Of a stretch of DNA of 64,000 nt, positions 8,450 through 17,698 are shown one piece after another; the stretch's first letter is position 1, and each line of letters starts with the position of its first letter. The translations under genes were made by a program, and so were the position numbers. A model generated the notes under the pieces. It searched no databases. It saw only the letters and a program-made list of their open reading frames with translations, and was not told where the DNA came from. The stretch is from Aurantimicrobium sp. MWH-Uga1 (GTDB taxonomy: Bacteria > Actinomycetota > Actinomycetes > Actinomycetales > Microbacteriaceae): the NCBI RefSeq assembly GCF_003325955.1, contig NZ_CP030929.1, forward strand, positions 682,001 through 746,000, read 5' to 3'.

Positions 8450-9760
8450 GTGAGCACAGAAACCCCTAAAACCTCTGCAAAGAAACCTGCCGCAAAGAAG
8501 CCTGCAGCCAAGAAATCCACGGCTAAAGCTACTGCGCCAGTTGAATCCGCAGATCGTATTTCTGAAGTTTCTGACGCCACTGAGCGCACTGTAGAACAGG
8601 CTCCTGAAGTTTCTAACATCAGCCTTCCTGCCATTCCGCTGAACCTCATGGCTCGCACATCAGAAGATTTTGAAGAGCCTTCTTACAGCAAAGACAACAA
8701 CCTTTCTCATGCAGGAACTCCCGCAGAGGCCGTTGTTTCAGAGATCGCTGACATTGTTTACGGCGAAATCGACACTGTTGACACAGGTTCACTTCCTACC
8801 CGCCGTGACCGTCTTTCCGGAGAACCCTCGGGTAAACCAGAGCCTGTTGCGATGCTCACTCCTGAGCGTGTGCTTGACGCTAAGAAAAAGCGTGACAAGC
8901 CCACTGAGGGGTGGAACAAGTTCGTATACAACGTAACGTTCCACGCTGTGAACTTAGGTGACTCACCACAGACTCGCCACCGCAAAGCACTTGACACCAG
9001 CATTGGTCGTCCCCTTACTGGTGGTACCAAGTTCGTTCCGGTCCTCACCCGTAAGGGTGGTGTGGGAAAGACAACCACAACAACCCTTCTTGGTATGGCA
9101 ATGGCCCTGGTGCGCGAGGACCGTGTTCTTGCCATTGACGCCAACCCTGACCGCGGAACTTTGGCTGAACGTTTCAACAAAACCACAGAAAAAACAGTTC
9201 GCGACTTGGTCTCTAACGCGGCCAAGATTTTGACCTTCAACGATTTTTCTGAGTACGTCAACCGTGACAAAACTCGACTGGATGTTCTCGCTTCGGACAC
9301 CGACCCCTTCCTGTCTGAAGCTTTTGGTGCTAACGATTACAACATCGTCGCAGATCTCGCGAGCCGCTATTACTCGATTGCACTAACTGACTGTGGTACC
9401 GGAATTATTCATTCCGTTATGTCTGCAACCCTGCAGCGCGCTGATGGTTTGGTTATTGTCTCCGGTGGCTCATTCGATGAAGCGCGACTTGCATCTGAAA
9501 CGCTGACCTGGCTTGAATCAAACGGATACGGTGATCTGGTGAAGAACTCCATTGTGGCGATCAACACCGCTACTCAAGGAACCAATCTGATTAAGCTGCG
9601 CGAAATTGAAGACCACTTTAATTCTCGTGTTCGTGAGACAGTTCGTGTTCCCTATGACGCCATGCTTGCTGCTGGTTCCTACATCGACTTTAAGAAGCTC
9701 AAGCCTGAGACTCAAGAGGCTGCTCGTCAGCTGGCTTCTTTGGTTGTTGACGGCCTCTAA
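8450..9760 (+). CDS. MinD/ParA-like ATPase with Ala/Lys/Pro-rich N-terminal extension
   Basis: A 436-residue protein. The first 30 or so residues are low-complexity Ala/Lys/Pro (repeats of AAKKP), like a nucleic-acid-binding or surface-contacting tail, followed by an acidic disordered stretch to about 190. The ATPase domain starts with LTRKGGVGKTTTTT near residue 200 and continues with VLAIDANPDRGTLAER and a Walker B-like IALTDCGTG. The domain resembles the MinD/ParA-like proteins encoded near actinobacterial secretion and cell-envelope genes. The partner is unknown. The GTG start follows AAAGGA. Peptide deformylase starts 16 bases after its stop, so the two probably share a transcript. Confidence 0.72.
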   Translation: MSTETPKTSAKKPAAKKPAAKKSTAKATAPVESADRISEVSDATERTVEQAPEVSNISLPAIPLNLMARTSEDFEEPSYSKDNNLSHAGTPAEAVVSEIADIVYGEIDTVDTGSLPTRRDRLSGEPSGKPEPVAMLTPERVLDAKKKRDKPTEGWNKFVYNVTFHAVNLGDSPQTRHRKALDTSIGRPLTGGTKFVPVLTRKGGVGKTTTTTLLGMAMALVREDRVLAIDANPDRGTLAERFNKTTEKTVRDLVSNAAKILTFNDFSEYVNRDKTRLDVLASDTDPFLSEAFGANDYNIVADLASRYYSIALTDCGTGIIHSVMSATLQRADGLVIVSGGSFDEARLASETLTWLESNGYGDLVKNSIVAINTATQGTNLIKLREIEDHFNSRVRETVRVPYDAMLAAGSYIDFKKLKPETQEAARQLASLVVDGL

Positions 9761-9776
9761 TTCCCCAAGAACTTAG

Positions 9777-10268
9777 ATGACTGAACGTTCAATACGCATC
9801 CTTGGCGACCCCGTTCTCAAGACTCCTACTGAGGAGATTGTCGTTATTGACGACAAGATTCGTGCTCTTGTAGATGATTTGCTAGACACCGTCAAGATTC
9901 CTGGACGTGCCGGTGTTGCCGCCACTCAGATTGGAGTGGGTCTTCGTGCGTTTAGTTATAACGTTCACGGTGAGATTGGCTATATTCTCAACCCTCGTAT
10001 CGTAGAAACACGCGGAGACATTGAGCTAGTTGAGGAAGGTTGCCTAAGCGTTCCTAACCTATGGTTCAAGACACCCAGGTATCCCTTTGCCAAAGTTGAA
10101 GGGACAGACCTCGACGGCAACACCATCGTGCTTGAGGGAGAGGGGCTGATGGCTCAGGCTCTTCAGCACGAGTGTGACCACCTAGATGGTCTGGTATACC
10201 TTGACCGGTTAGACCAACAAACACGTAAAGAAGCTATGCGGCAAGTGCGCGAAAGCGATTGGTTTTAG
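9777..10268 (+). CDS. def: Peptide deformylase
   Basis: A 163-residue metalloenzyme that removes the formyl group from the starting Met of new proteins at the ribosome. All three signature motifs are present: GVAATQIGV (motif 1), EGCLS with the metal ligand Cys89 (motif 2) and QHECDHLDG (motif 3, HECDH at 131-135, catalytic Glu132). Its stop overlaps by four bases with the convergent acyl-CoA synthetase gene. Confidence 0.95.
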   Translation: MTERSIRILGDPVLKTPTEEIVVIDDKIRALVDDLLDTVKIPGRAGVAATQIGVGLRAFSYNVHGEIGYILNPRIVETRGDIELVEEGCLSVPNLWFKTPRYPFAKVEGTDLDGNTIVLEGEGLMAQALQHECDHLDGLVYLDRLDQQTRKEAMRQVRESDWF

Positions 10269-12085
10269 TCAACCGCTCCAGAAGCACCTTCATACATCGC
10301 TTCAATCTCATTGGCGTAATCTTTCACAATCACATTGCGCTTAATGCTCATCTTCGGAGTGAGGTGACCAGACTCTTCCGTGAACTGTGTGGGCAAGATT
10401 GTGAACTTACGAATAGATTCTGCACGAGAAACGCGTGCATTGGCGCGGTCAATTGCTGTTTGAACTTCTGCGATTACCGCAGGGTTCTTGGCCGCTTCTG
10501 AAATACTCATCGTGGGATCGAGCTTGTTGTTGGTGAGCCACATGGGCAACATTTCTGGGTCCAGCGTCACGAGCGCAGAAATGAATGGCTTTGCATCTCC
10601 CACAGCAACAACCTGGCTAATGACTGGGTTTGCGCGAATAGGGTCCTCTAGGAAAGCGGGAGCAACGTTCTTTCCGCCCGCAGTCACAATAATTTCTTTC
10701 TTGCGACCTGTAATGGTGATGTAGCCATCTGCGTCAATCTCACCGATGTCACCGGTTTTGAACCAGCCGTCATGGAATGTTTCTGCCGTTGCTTGAGGGT
10801 TCTTCCAGTATTCCTTGAAGACGTTGATACCAGCGGCTTCAATTTCGCCTTCATCACTCAAGCGAACAGAACATCCTGGCAATGCGGGTCCAACCGTTCC
10901 AATTTTGAATTTGGAGGGGAGGTTGATGGAGATGGGAGCTGTTGTTTCAGTGAGGCCATATCCCTCTAGAACAACCAGACCAAGTGCATGGAAGAAGTGG
11001 GCAAGCCTGTCGCCAAGTGGAGCAGAACCACTGATGGCATAGGTGCAGTTGCCACCAAGTGCGGCACGCAGCTTGGAAAGTACAAGTTTGTCCATCACGG
11101 CAAACTTCAGCTTGAGGCCGAGAGGAATGTGACCTGCCATTTCTGCTTTTGAATATTCGATAGCGGTTTTTGCAGCGGCACGGAAGATATTTCCCTTGCC
11201 ACCAGCTTCTGCTTTTTGCTCAGCAGAGTTGTAAACCTTCTCAAACACACGAGGCACAGCCAAAAGGAATGTGGGCTTGAAAGATTGCATGGCTGGCAAT
11301 AATTGGGTTGTGTCTCCCTGGTGGCCAACTTTCACGCCACCTTGCACAGCCAGAATCGAAATGAAGCGTGCAAAAATATGTGCCGTTGTGATGAAGAGCA
11401 ACGTGGAGGACTGTGGGTTAACCACCTCGGGGACGGCAGCCTGCGCATTGCGTGAAAGCTCCAAGAAGTTGGAGTGAGTTAGCACGCAGCCTTTAGGCTT
11501 GCCGGTCGAACCCGAGGTGTAAATCAAGGTTGCAAGATCGCTGCCGTGTAAAGAGGAGCGACGTTCTTCAACTTCTTCATCAGAAACACCAGATCCAGCA
11601 ATCACAAGTGCTTCCAAATCGCCGGCATCTATTTGCCATACTGAGTGAACAAATGGAGCATCTGATCGGATTTCTTCAAAACGCTTGAGGTGGTCGGGAG
11701 TTTCGACAATCAGTGCAACAGCTTCAGAGTCTTCCAAAATCCATTGAATTTGGCTGGGTGCGCTTGTTTCGTAGATCGGCACCAATGCTGCACCAGCAAA
11801 CCACATCGCGAAGTCAACAAGGGTCCACTCATAGCGGGTCTTGCACATCAATCCAACGCGGTCACCCTGTTTGATGCCGCTGGCAATAAATCCTTTAGCA
11901 AGTGCAACAACTTGTTCAAGAAACTCGGTCGAAGTGACGTCTTTCCAGCCACCGTCAACAGGGAGTGAAAAAAGAGCATTATTAGGAGTTTCACGCACAC
12001 GGTCGAGCAAAACCTGAGTGGTATTTGCTTGTGGCTCCGCTGGAACTAAAGCGGGTGTGTCGAACTGAATAACGCTCTTAACCAT
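10265..12085 (-). CDS. fadD15: Long-chain acyl-CoA synthetase (AMP-forming), FadD15-like
   Basis: A 606-residue ANL-superfamily enzyme that activates fatty acids to acyl-CoA with ATP. It shows the P-loop [18 protein letters not shown] (about 188-205), the A5 motif [11 protein letters not shown], and the A7-A8 run [13 protein letters not shown] and [17 protein letters not shown] holding the hinge and adenylate-binding residues. The catalytic C-terminal Lys region is present. The order of FadD15-like ligase, ROK kinase, PlsC and class II DAHP synthase resembles a conserved actinobacterial neighbourhood. It is divergent from the kinase gene, with a 75-base gap. Confidence 0.88.
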   Translation of the reverse strand: MVKSVIQFDTPALVPAEPQANTTQVLLDRVRETPNNALFSLPVDGGWKDVTSTEFLEQVVALAKGFIASGIKQGDRVGLMCKTRYEWTLVDFAMWFAGAALVPIYETSAPSQIQWILEDSEAVALIVETPDHLKRFEEIRSDAPFVHSVWQIDAGDLEALVIAGSGVSDEEVEERRSSLHGSDLATLIYTSGSTGKPKGCVLTHSNFLELSRNAQAAVPEVVNPQSSTLLFITTAHIFARFISILAVQGGVKVGHQGDTTQLLPAMQSFKPTFLLAVPRVFEKVYNSAEQKAEAGGKGNIFRAAAKTAIEYSKAEMAGHIPLGLKLKFAVMDKLVLSKLRAALGGNCTYAISGSAPLGDRLAHFFHALGLVVLEGYGLTETTAPISINLPSKFKIGTVGPALPGCSVRLSDEGEIEAAGINVFKEYWKNPQATAETFHDGWFKTGDIGEIDADGYITITGRKKEIIVTAGGKNVAPAFLEDPIRANPVISQVVAVGDAKPFISALVTLDPEMLPMWLTNNKLDPTMSISEAAKNPAVIAEVQTAIDRANARVSRAESIRKFTILPTQFTEESGHLTPKMSIKRNVIVKDYANEIEAMYEGASGAVD

Positions 12086-12160
12086 GGCATCTCCTTCGGT
12101 GTTAACTACACTTTAGTAGTCCCTCCATTCCCTCCCAAGACTTTCAGGAGACTCACAGCT

Positions 12161-13066
12161 ATGTATTCCATTGGTATCGATATCGGGGGAACAAAAATAG
12201 CTGCAGCCCTGGTCAATGAGCTGGGTGAAATCATCACCAAGAGTCAGGTTCCTTCCCCTGCGCACAGCGCTGAAGATATGGAATTGGCCATAGTCTCACT
12301 CATCACGGAACTTTCAGCAGGCAACCCAGTTATCGCTGCCGGTGTTGCAGCAGCGGGTTTCATTGATGCTGCTCAGTCCACTGTTTACTACGCCCCAAAT
12401 ATCGCGTGGCGCAATGAACCCCTCAAAGACAAGCTCGAGGCAAAGATTGATTTACCTATCGTCATTGAAAACGATGCGAATGCGGCCGGGTGGGCAGAGT
12501 ACAGATTCGGTGCAGGGAAATCTTTCACCCACATGACCATGCTCACCATTGGCACCGGCGTTGGTGGAGCAATCATCGCTAACAGAGAATTGTTTACCGG
12601 TGGTTTCGGTGCAGGAGCTGAGTTGGGGCACCTTCGTGTGCAACCTGATGGCCTCGAGTGTGGGTGTGGACAGCGAGGATGCATCGAAGCATATGCTTCG
12701 GGACGTGCCCTGTTGCGCTACATGCGCGAAGAAACCCAGAATCCTCGGCTTGAAGCCCAAGAGGGAAAAAAACTTCTTGAGGACGGCGATCCCGCCGCCT
12801 GGCGTGCGGTGAGCACTCTCGGGGGCTGGATGGGTGTGGCTTGTGCCAGTCTTTCAGCGATTCTTGATCCACAAGTATTTGTCATCGGTGGCGGTGTTGC
12901 CGCAGCTGGCGAGCACCTGCTGAACCCTATTCGTGAGTCATTTTTGAGTAACGTATCTGCTCGCGGATACCACCCAGAACCAGAATTTCGTATTGCTGAA
13001 ATGGTCAATGATGCCGGTGTCGTGGGTGCTGCAGATCTTGCGCGTCGCCACGCAGAAAAACTCTAG
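12161..13066 (+). CDS. glk: ROK-family glucokinase
   Basis: A 301-residue sugar kinase, most likely phosphorylating glucose at O6 with ATP or polyphosphate. It has the N-terminal phosphate-binding DIGGTKIAAAL, the catalytic IENDANAAGWAE, GTGVGGAI, and the zinc site ELGHL followed by ECGCGQRGCIEAYASG, which defines ROK kinases. There is no N-terminal helix-turn-helix, so it is an enzyme and not a ROK repressor. The ATG follows CAGGAG. PlsC starts 15 bases downstream. Exact sugar choice cannot be read from the sequence. Confidence 0.87.
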   Translation: MYSIGIDIGGTKIAAALVNELGEIITKSQVPSPAHSAEDMELAIVSLITELSAGNPVIAAGVAAAGFIDAAQSTVYYAPNIAWRNEPLKDKLEAKIDLPIVIENDANAAGWAEYRFGAGKSFTHMTMLTIGTGVGGAIIANRELFTGGFGAGAELGHLRVQPDGLECGCGQRGCIEAYASGRALLRYMREETQNPRLEAQEGKKLLEDGDPAAWRAVSTLGGWMGVACASLSAILDPQVFVIGGGVAAAGEHLLNPIRESFLSNVSARGYHPEPEFRIAEMVNDAGVVGAADLARRHAEKL

Positions 13067-13081
13067 CGGTAAGCTAAAAGC

Positions 13082-13771
13082 ATGTTTTATTGGCTGATGA
13101 AAAACGTCATCGCCGGACCTTTGCTCAAGGGCATCTTTCGTCCGTGGGTCACCGGTGCTGACAACATTCCCGCTGAGGGCGGAGTGATTTTGGCCAGCAA
13201 TCACCTCTCGTTTGTTGATTCAGTTTTTCTTCCGATCTCTATCGATCGGGAAATGGTCTTTTTAGCAAAGAGCGAATACTTCACCACAAAAGGCATTAAA
13301 GGTTGGGCCACGAAGTGGTTTATGAAGGGTACCGGTATGTTGCCCATTGACCGCTCTGGCGGAAAAGCTTCAGAGGCTAGTTTGAATACAGGCCTACGCG
13401 TGTTGGCTGAGGGTCGCGTTTTAGGAATTTACCCCGAGGGAACTCGTTCACCCGATGCCAAGCTTTATCGCGGTCGCACCGGTATTGCTCGAATGGTTTT
13501 AGAAGCTGGGGTCCCAGTTATTCCTGTTGCCATGATTGACACCGAAAAGATCATGCCGATTGGTTCTAAGTGGCCCAAGTTGCGTCGTCCCGGAATCATC
13601 ATCGGTAAACCTTTGGACTTTTCCCGATTCCAAGGTATGGAGGGTGATCGTTTCATACTTCGTGCTGTGACAGATGAAATCATTTATGAGCTCGCTGGCT
13701 TGTCAGGCCAAGAGTATGACGATGTCTATGCCTCGTCTGTGCGTGAAAAACGCCCCGTCAGCGCAAGATAA
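13082..13771 (+). CDS. plsC: 1-acyl-sn-glycerol-3-phosphate acyltransferase family protein
   Basis: A 229-residue membrane-associated acyltransferase of phospholipid synthesis, transferring an acyl chain to lysophosphatidate. The catalytic NHLSFVD (His41, Asp46) and the glycerophosphate-binding EGTRSPD (from about 119) are in place, with the conserved VPVIPVAMI block after them. It shares a transcript with the kinase upstream. The neighbouring acyl-CoA synthetase on the other strand could supply acyl donors, which is inference. Confidence 0.88.
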   Translation: MFYWLMKNVIAGPLLKGIFRPWVTGADNIPAEGGVILASNHLSFVDSVFLPISIDREMVFLAKSEYFTTKGIKGWATKWFMKGTGMLPIDRSGGKASEASLNTGLRVLAEGRVLGIYPEGTRSPDAKLYRGRTGIARMVLEAGVPVIPVAMIDTEKIMPIGSKWPKLRRPGIIIGKPLDFSRFQGMEGDRFILRAVTDEIIYELAGLSGQEYDDVYASSVREKRPVSAR

Positions 13772-13780
13772 GCTTAAGAC

Positions 13781-13798
13781 TTGGCTAGATAAAGCCAA
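13781..13798 (+). terminator. Weak hairpin after plsC
   Basis: TTGGCT (13781-13786) pairs with AGCCAA (13793-13798). Only a short T-containing tail follows, so it may attenuate rather than fully stop transcription before the DAHP synthase gene. Confidence 0.3.
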
Positions 13799-13860
13799 TT
13801 GAGACAAGCATTCACAAGCAGTGATTCCCATCACGCATCCATTTTTAGGAGAGTTCCTTC

Positions 13861-15231
13861 GTGGCTAGCCAAACTGAGCCCAATATCGTCGCTGACAAGA
13901 CCGTCATCGAGGGTTTGGACTATTGGCGCACACTTCCTATCAAGCAGCAACCTGAATGGCCAAATACTGAAGCAGTTAAAGCAACCAGTGCACAGTTAGC
14001 TGCTCTTCCGCCTCTAGTTTTTGCCGGTGAAGTGGACACTCTGCGTGAACGTCTCGCAAGGGCAGCTCAAGGTCAGGCATTCCTTCTACAGGGTGGAGAT
14101 TGCGCAGAGACTTTTGCTGGTGCGACAGCGGACAAGATTCGTAACCGCATTAAGACTGTTCTTCAAATGGCTGTTGTACTTACCTACGCAGCAGAGATGC
14201 CGGTCATCAAAATGGGTCGTATGGCTGGGCAGTTTGCTAAGCCTCGCTCGAGCGACACGGAAACTCGTGGTGATGTAACCCTGCCTGCTTACCGTGGCGA
14301 TATCGTCAACGGCTACGACTTCACTACAGAATCACGCACAGCAAATCCAGAGCGCCTGCTTCAGGCATACAACACATCAGTAGCAACCTTGAACCTCATC
14401 CGGGCTTTCACCACAGGTGGTTTTGCAGACCTTCGTGAAGTACACCGTTGGAACCAAGGTTTCGCCAAAAACCCTGCCAACGTCGAATACGAAGCTATGG
14501 CCAACGAAATTGATCGCGCAATCAAATTTATGGCTGCTTGTGGCGCTGATTTTGATGCTCTCAAGACCACAGAGTTCTTTGTTTCCCACGAAGCACTGCT
14601 GATGGACTATGAGCGTCCCATGACACGCATCGATTCACGGACTGGAACCCCGTACAACACCAGTGCACACTTCTTGTGGATCGGTGAGCGCACACGTGAA
14701 CTTGATGGTGCACACGTTGACTTCCTATCTCGTGTCCGAAACCCCATTGGTGTGAAGCTCGGTCCCACCACAGATGTTGACAACATGAAAAAACTTATTG
14801 ACAAACTGGACCCTGAACGAGAGCCAGGCCGTTTGACCTTCATCACCCGTATGGGCGCAGGCAAGATTCGTGAGGCGTTACCTCCGCTACTTGAAGCGAT
14901 CAAAGAAATGGATGCAAATCCTCTCTGGATTACTGATCCCATGCATGGAAACGGAATCACTACCCCCAATGGTTACAAGACCCGTCGTTTTGACGATGTC
15001 ATGGACGAAGTTCGTGGTTTCTTCGAAGCACACCGCCAGGTTGGGACATTCCCCGGTGGAGTGCACGTAGAACTCACAGGTGACGATGTCACTGAATGTT
15101 TGGGTGGTTCTGAACAGATTGATGAGAAGGACTTGGAAAGCCGTTACGAGTCTTTGTGTGACCCTCGACTCAACCACATGCAATCACTCGAGCTTGCATT
15201 CTTGGTTGCTGAAGAACTCAAGAAGGCATAA
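13861..15231 (+). CDS. aroG: 3-deoxy-7-phosphoheptulonate synthase, class II
   Basis: A 456-residue enzyme joining phosphoenolpyruvate and erythrose 4-phosphate, the first step of aromatic amino-acid synthesis. It is clearly the plant-like class II type: LLQGGDCAETF (metal-binding Cys), KMGRMAGQFAKPRS, GAHVDFLSRVRNPIGVKLGP and DPMHGNG. Length matches the M. tuberculosis enzyme (462 residues). The GTG start lies behind TAGGAGA. A very stable terminator follows. In mycobacteria this enzyme is feedback-controlled through chorismate mutase; no such partner gene is in view. Confidence 0.95.
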   Translation: MASQTEPNIVADKTVIEGLDYWRTLPIKQQPEWPNTEAVKATSAQLAALPPLVFAGEVDTLRERLARAAQGQAFLLQGGDCAETFAGATADKIRNRIKTVLQMAVVLTYAAEMPVIKMGRMAGQFAKPRSSDTETRGDVTLPAYRGDIVNGYDFTTESRTANPERLLQAYNTSVATLNLIRAFTTGGFADLREVHRWNQGFAKNPANVEYEAMANEIDRAIKFMAACGADFDALKTTEFFVSHEALLMDYERPMTRIDSRTGTPYNTSAHFLWIGERTRELDGAHVDFLSRVRNPIGVKLGPTTDVDNMKKLIDKLDPEREPGRLTFITRMGAGKIREALPPLLEAIKEMDANPLWITDPMHGNGITTPNGYKTRRFDDVMDEVRGFFEAHRQVGTFPGGVHVELTGDDVTECLGGSEQIDEKDLESRYESLCDPRLNHMQSLELAFLVAEELKKA

Positions 15232-15249
15232 ACCACTTCATAACGCATC

Positions 15250-15279
15250 AGGCCCCGTCACCAGAAGGTGACGGGGCCT
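15250..15279. terminator. Bidirectional GC-rich terminator
   Basis: A 13-bp perfect stem: AGGCCCCGTCACC (15250-15262), loop AGAA, and GGTGACGGGGCCT (15267-15279). It separates the convergent DAHP synthase and permease genes. Confidence 0.85.
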
Positions 15280-15294
15280 GATTGTAGTTGAGTG

Positions 15295-16728
15295 TTACTT
15301 GACTACTTTGTTGAAGCCAGTAACTGGCTGTGCCTCATCGAAGCCTGCAACCTGCTTGCGGAATCCGCGAGTCAGGATGATCAACCAAACCAGACCAACA
15401 CCGGCCCAGATGAGACCACCAGTGAGAGCCTCGGGGGAGAGGTTGACCCACAGGATGATGGTCATTGCAAGACCAACAAGTGGCAGGATAACAAACTTGA
15501 AAATGTCTGATCCTGTCTTACGGCGGCCCTGACGGATTGCAAACCACGCAAATACGGAGATGTTGACGAAGCTAAACGCAATCAACGCACCGAAGTTGAT
15601 GAAGTGAACAATGTCAGCCAAGGTCAGTACAACACCGGTCAAGCAGACGACACCAGCAAGGATGACGTTGAAGGTTGGAGTCTGAGTCTTGGGGTTGACG
15701 TAGCCAAAGAGCTTGTTGGGGAGAACGTTGTTACGTCCCATAACCAGCAGCATACGAGCCACGGATGCCTGTGATGCAAGCAGAGAAGCAATAGTTGCGG
15801 CAAAGCCAGCTGCGGTCAGGATGATCTTCATGGTTTGACCACCGACGAGCTCACCAATGATGGGCAGTGTTGAATCGTCAACGTACTGACGGTCTCCACC
15901 TGGAGCGAATACATTCCAGTCAGGGAAGAGTGCCTGGGTGAAGTATGCAGTCACGATGAAGATACCGCCACCGATGAGTACGGTGAGCATGATCGCACGA
16001 GGAACAACCTTGGGGGTACGAGCTTCTTCTACGTACATGGTGACAGCATCGAAACCAATGAAGCTGAAGCAAACGATGGTTGCACCAAGAAGAACGAGCG
16101 AGAAGTCAACGCCTTCGTGAACGAATGGGGTTGGAGTGATGAGCGTTCCCTCACCGGCGCCACCGAGAAGCTGAACAATAACCATCACAACGAAGGCAAG
16201 CATTGCTGCGATTGCAATGATGAGCAGAATCGTGTTGACGTTCGAAGTACCACGCATGGTGACGTAGATAATTCCTGTAGCAAGAACAGTGAAGAGGATG
16301 ACCCAGACAGCGCCATCAATTTCCGGAAAGAAGGATTCCATGTAACTGCGAACGATGATGATGTTGACCAAAGGCAACAGCATGTAGTCCAGCATGGATG
16401 TCCAACCCACCATGAAACCAACGTTGGGGTGGATCGAATTCTTCGCGTAGGTATATGCAGAACCAGCTGAAGGGAACTCTGCAGACATCTTGCCGTAGCT
16501 AATTGCCGTGAAGATCATCACGATCAAAGCAACCAGGTATGCCAGCGGCACAACGTTGTTTGTAGTTTCGGCAACCATACCGAAGGTGTCAAAGACAACA
16601 GTTGGGGTCATGTAACCCAGGCCAAGAGCCACAATGGCCCACATGCCGAGATTACGTTTCAGTGCGACCCTCGAGCCGCTACCGGGGACAAAGGATTCTG
16701 GCATAACATCTCTCTTCTTTGAGGCCAT
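15295..16728 (-). CDS. puuP: APC-family permease, PuuP-like (putrescine/amino-acid importer)
   Basis: A 477-residue integral membrane transporter with about 12 hydrophobic spans. Its beginning (GLGYMTPTVVFDTFG, TAISYGKMSAEFPSAGSAYTYA, NPHVGFMVGW-like NVGFMVGWTSMLDY) closely follows E. coli PuuP, and GATIVCFSFIGFDAVT is the consensus helix 6 region. Putrescine is therefore a likely substrate, but other amines or amino acids are possible. No polyamine catabolic genes are beside it. The roughly 260 bases upstream hold no gene and no recognisable operator. Confidence 0.82.
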   Translation of the reverse strand: MASKKRDVMPESFVPGSGSRVALKRNLGMWAIVALGLGYMTPTVVFDTFGMVAETTNNVVPLAYLVALIVMIFTAISYGKMSAEFPSAGSAYTYAKNSIHPNVGFMVGWTSMLDYMLLPLVNIIIVRSYMESFFPEIDGAVWVILFTVLATGIIYVTMRGTSNVNTILLIIAIAAMLAFVVMVIVQLLGGAGEGTLITPTPFVHEGVDFSLVLLGATIVCFSFIGFDAVTMYVEEARTPKVVPRAIMLTVLIGGGIFIVTAYFTQALFPDWNVFAPGGDRQYVDDSTLPIIGELVGGQTMKIILTAAGFAATIASLLASQASVARMLLVMGRNNVLPNKLFGYVNPKTQTPTFNVILAGVVCLTGVVLTLADIVHFINFGALIAFSFVNISVFAWFAIRQGRRKTGSDIFKFVILPLVGLAMTIILWVNLSPEALTGGLIWAGVGLVWLIILTRGFRKQVAGFDEAQPVTGFNKVVK

Positions 16729-16948
16729 GAAAGAACATTGGATAGTAAACCTATGTTCGATTACTTACTCTAGTCCTCTTCAACACCTGAAAGACCCTCT
16801 GTAACCGGAAATTTACAACTGAATCCGTTGTTATTGGAGCAAATATAAAGGGGAATCGTCGAAGTTGCCATTCCAAAACTTCATGTGGCTTTGTTGGCAC
16901 GATTAATGGTTTGGTATACGAAGGTGTGGTGCTTACGCAAAGAAAGTA

Positions 16949-16972
16949 GGGTGTGGAATCTCTCCCACACCC
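16949..16972 (-). terminator. Hairpin terminator after the DUF2202 gene
   Basis: GGGTGTGG (16949-16956) pairs with CCACACCC (16965-16972) around 8 bases. Read leftward, the stem is followed by a broken T-tract (TACTTTCTTT). It lies 16 bases past the DUF2202 stop. Confidence 0.6.
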
Positions 16973-16987
16973 ACAAAACTTTTTTGC

Positions 16988-17590
16988 TTAGAGTTTCTTA
17001 CTGAATGCTGCAAGATGACTTTCGCTCGCGGAACGAAGTTTATCCAGTGTGGCGAGAATGGATGTGTCAGTAGTTGAATTCATTGCACGAGTAAGGTCTG
17101 CAATGTCAGTTTCTTCAATCAAGACGCCAACTTTGTAAGCCTCTGTTTGACTGGTCAATCCTTGAGCGATGAGCTGGTCGTACAGCGCCTGCAGATCAGG
17201 GTTCACAAATACACCGATTTCTGACGAGCGTGGATCTGCCAGTTCATATGCATTGAGCAAACTTAACACCTGATCTTGGTGGGTACTTTCGCTGGCCAAA
17301 ATATTTGTGAAAGTGTTTCCGCCCCAAGTCTGACCAAGAACAGTGTAGACATCGTGGGCAAGCTTCTCTTCTTCGATGAGATACAGGAGCAAGTCTTCTG
17401 TACTGGTGGTTTCTGTAGAGGTCGACTCTTCTTCTAGTGCCTGCACTTCGTCAGCAGCTGTTACTTCTTGAGGGGGCTGGCTAACTGCAATAGGTGCAGG
17501 GGGTGTGCTGGTTAGTACAGCTGCTGAAACTCCTGCAATGCCGATAACACTAGCGAGGGCTGTAGCGGTGATTACTGTTGATTTCTTCAT
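16988..17590 (-). CDS. Exported DUF2202 ferritin-like protein
   Basis: A 200-residue protein with an N-terminal signal peptide (MKKSTVITATALASVIGIAGVSA) and an acidic Ser/Thr-rich linker. The DUF2202 helical domain covers about residues 70-200: EEEKLAHDVYTVLGQ, ILASESTHQDQVLSLL, GVFVNPDLQALYDQL, VLIEETDIADL and SHLAAF. The repeated Glu and His residues are spaced like a ferritin-type di-iron four-helix fold; the metal is inference. I choose the ATG at 17590; a possible upstream TTG at 17620 would put the operator almost on the codon. A 16-bp CsoR/CstR-type palindrome lies 33 bases upstream, so expression is probably induced by the same signal as thioredoxin and the CoA-disulfide reductase. 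Confidence 0.8.
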   Translation of the reverse strand: MKKSTVITATALASVIGIAGVSAAVLTSTPPAPIAVSQPPQEVTAADEVQALEEESTSTETTSTEDLLLYLIEEEKLAHDVYTVLGQTWGGNTFTNILASESTHQDQVLSLLNAYELADPRSSEIGVFVNPDLQALYDQLIAQGLTSQTEAYKVGVLIEETDIADLTRAMNSTTDTSILATLDKLRSASESHLAAFSKKL

Positions 17591-17622
17591 GGCGAACAAC
17601 TTTCTATTGGGATAATTCAAAG

Positions 17623-17638
17623 ATACCCCCGGGGGTAT
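17623..17638. promoter_or_regulatory. CsoR/CstR-type operator 1
   Basis: The perfect 16-bp palindrome ATACCCCCGGGGGTAT is identical to the site at 18752-18767 and differs from the one at 51258-51273 only in the central two bases. AT-flanked C/G tracts of this form are the binding sites of CsoR-family repressors. It is placed to control the leftward DUF2202 gene. Confidence 0.8.
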
Positions 17639-17698
17639 ATGAGTGAACTATGTACAACCTATGAAATAGCTATGAATAAGTGTTTATGTTTTCTGTTT

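Noticed and set aside
12105..12120. ACTAC...GTAGT inverted repeat between the acyl-CoA synthetase and glucokinase genes
   Set aside because: Only five bases per arm with a six-base loop; this is common by chance in a 75-base gap.
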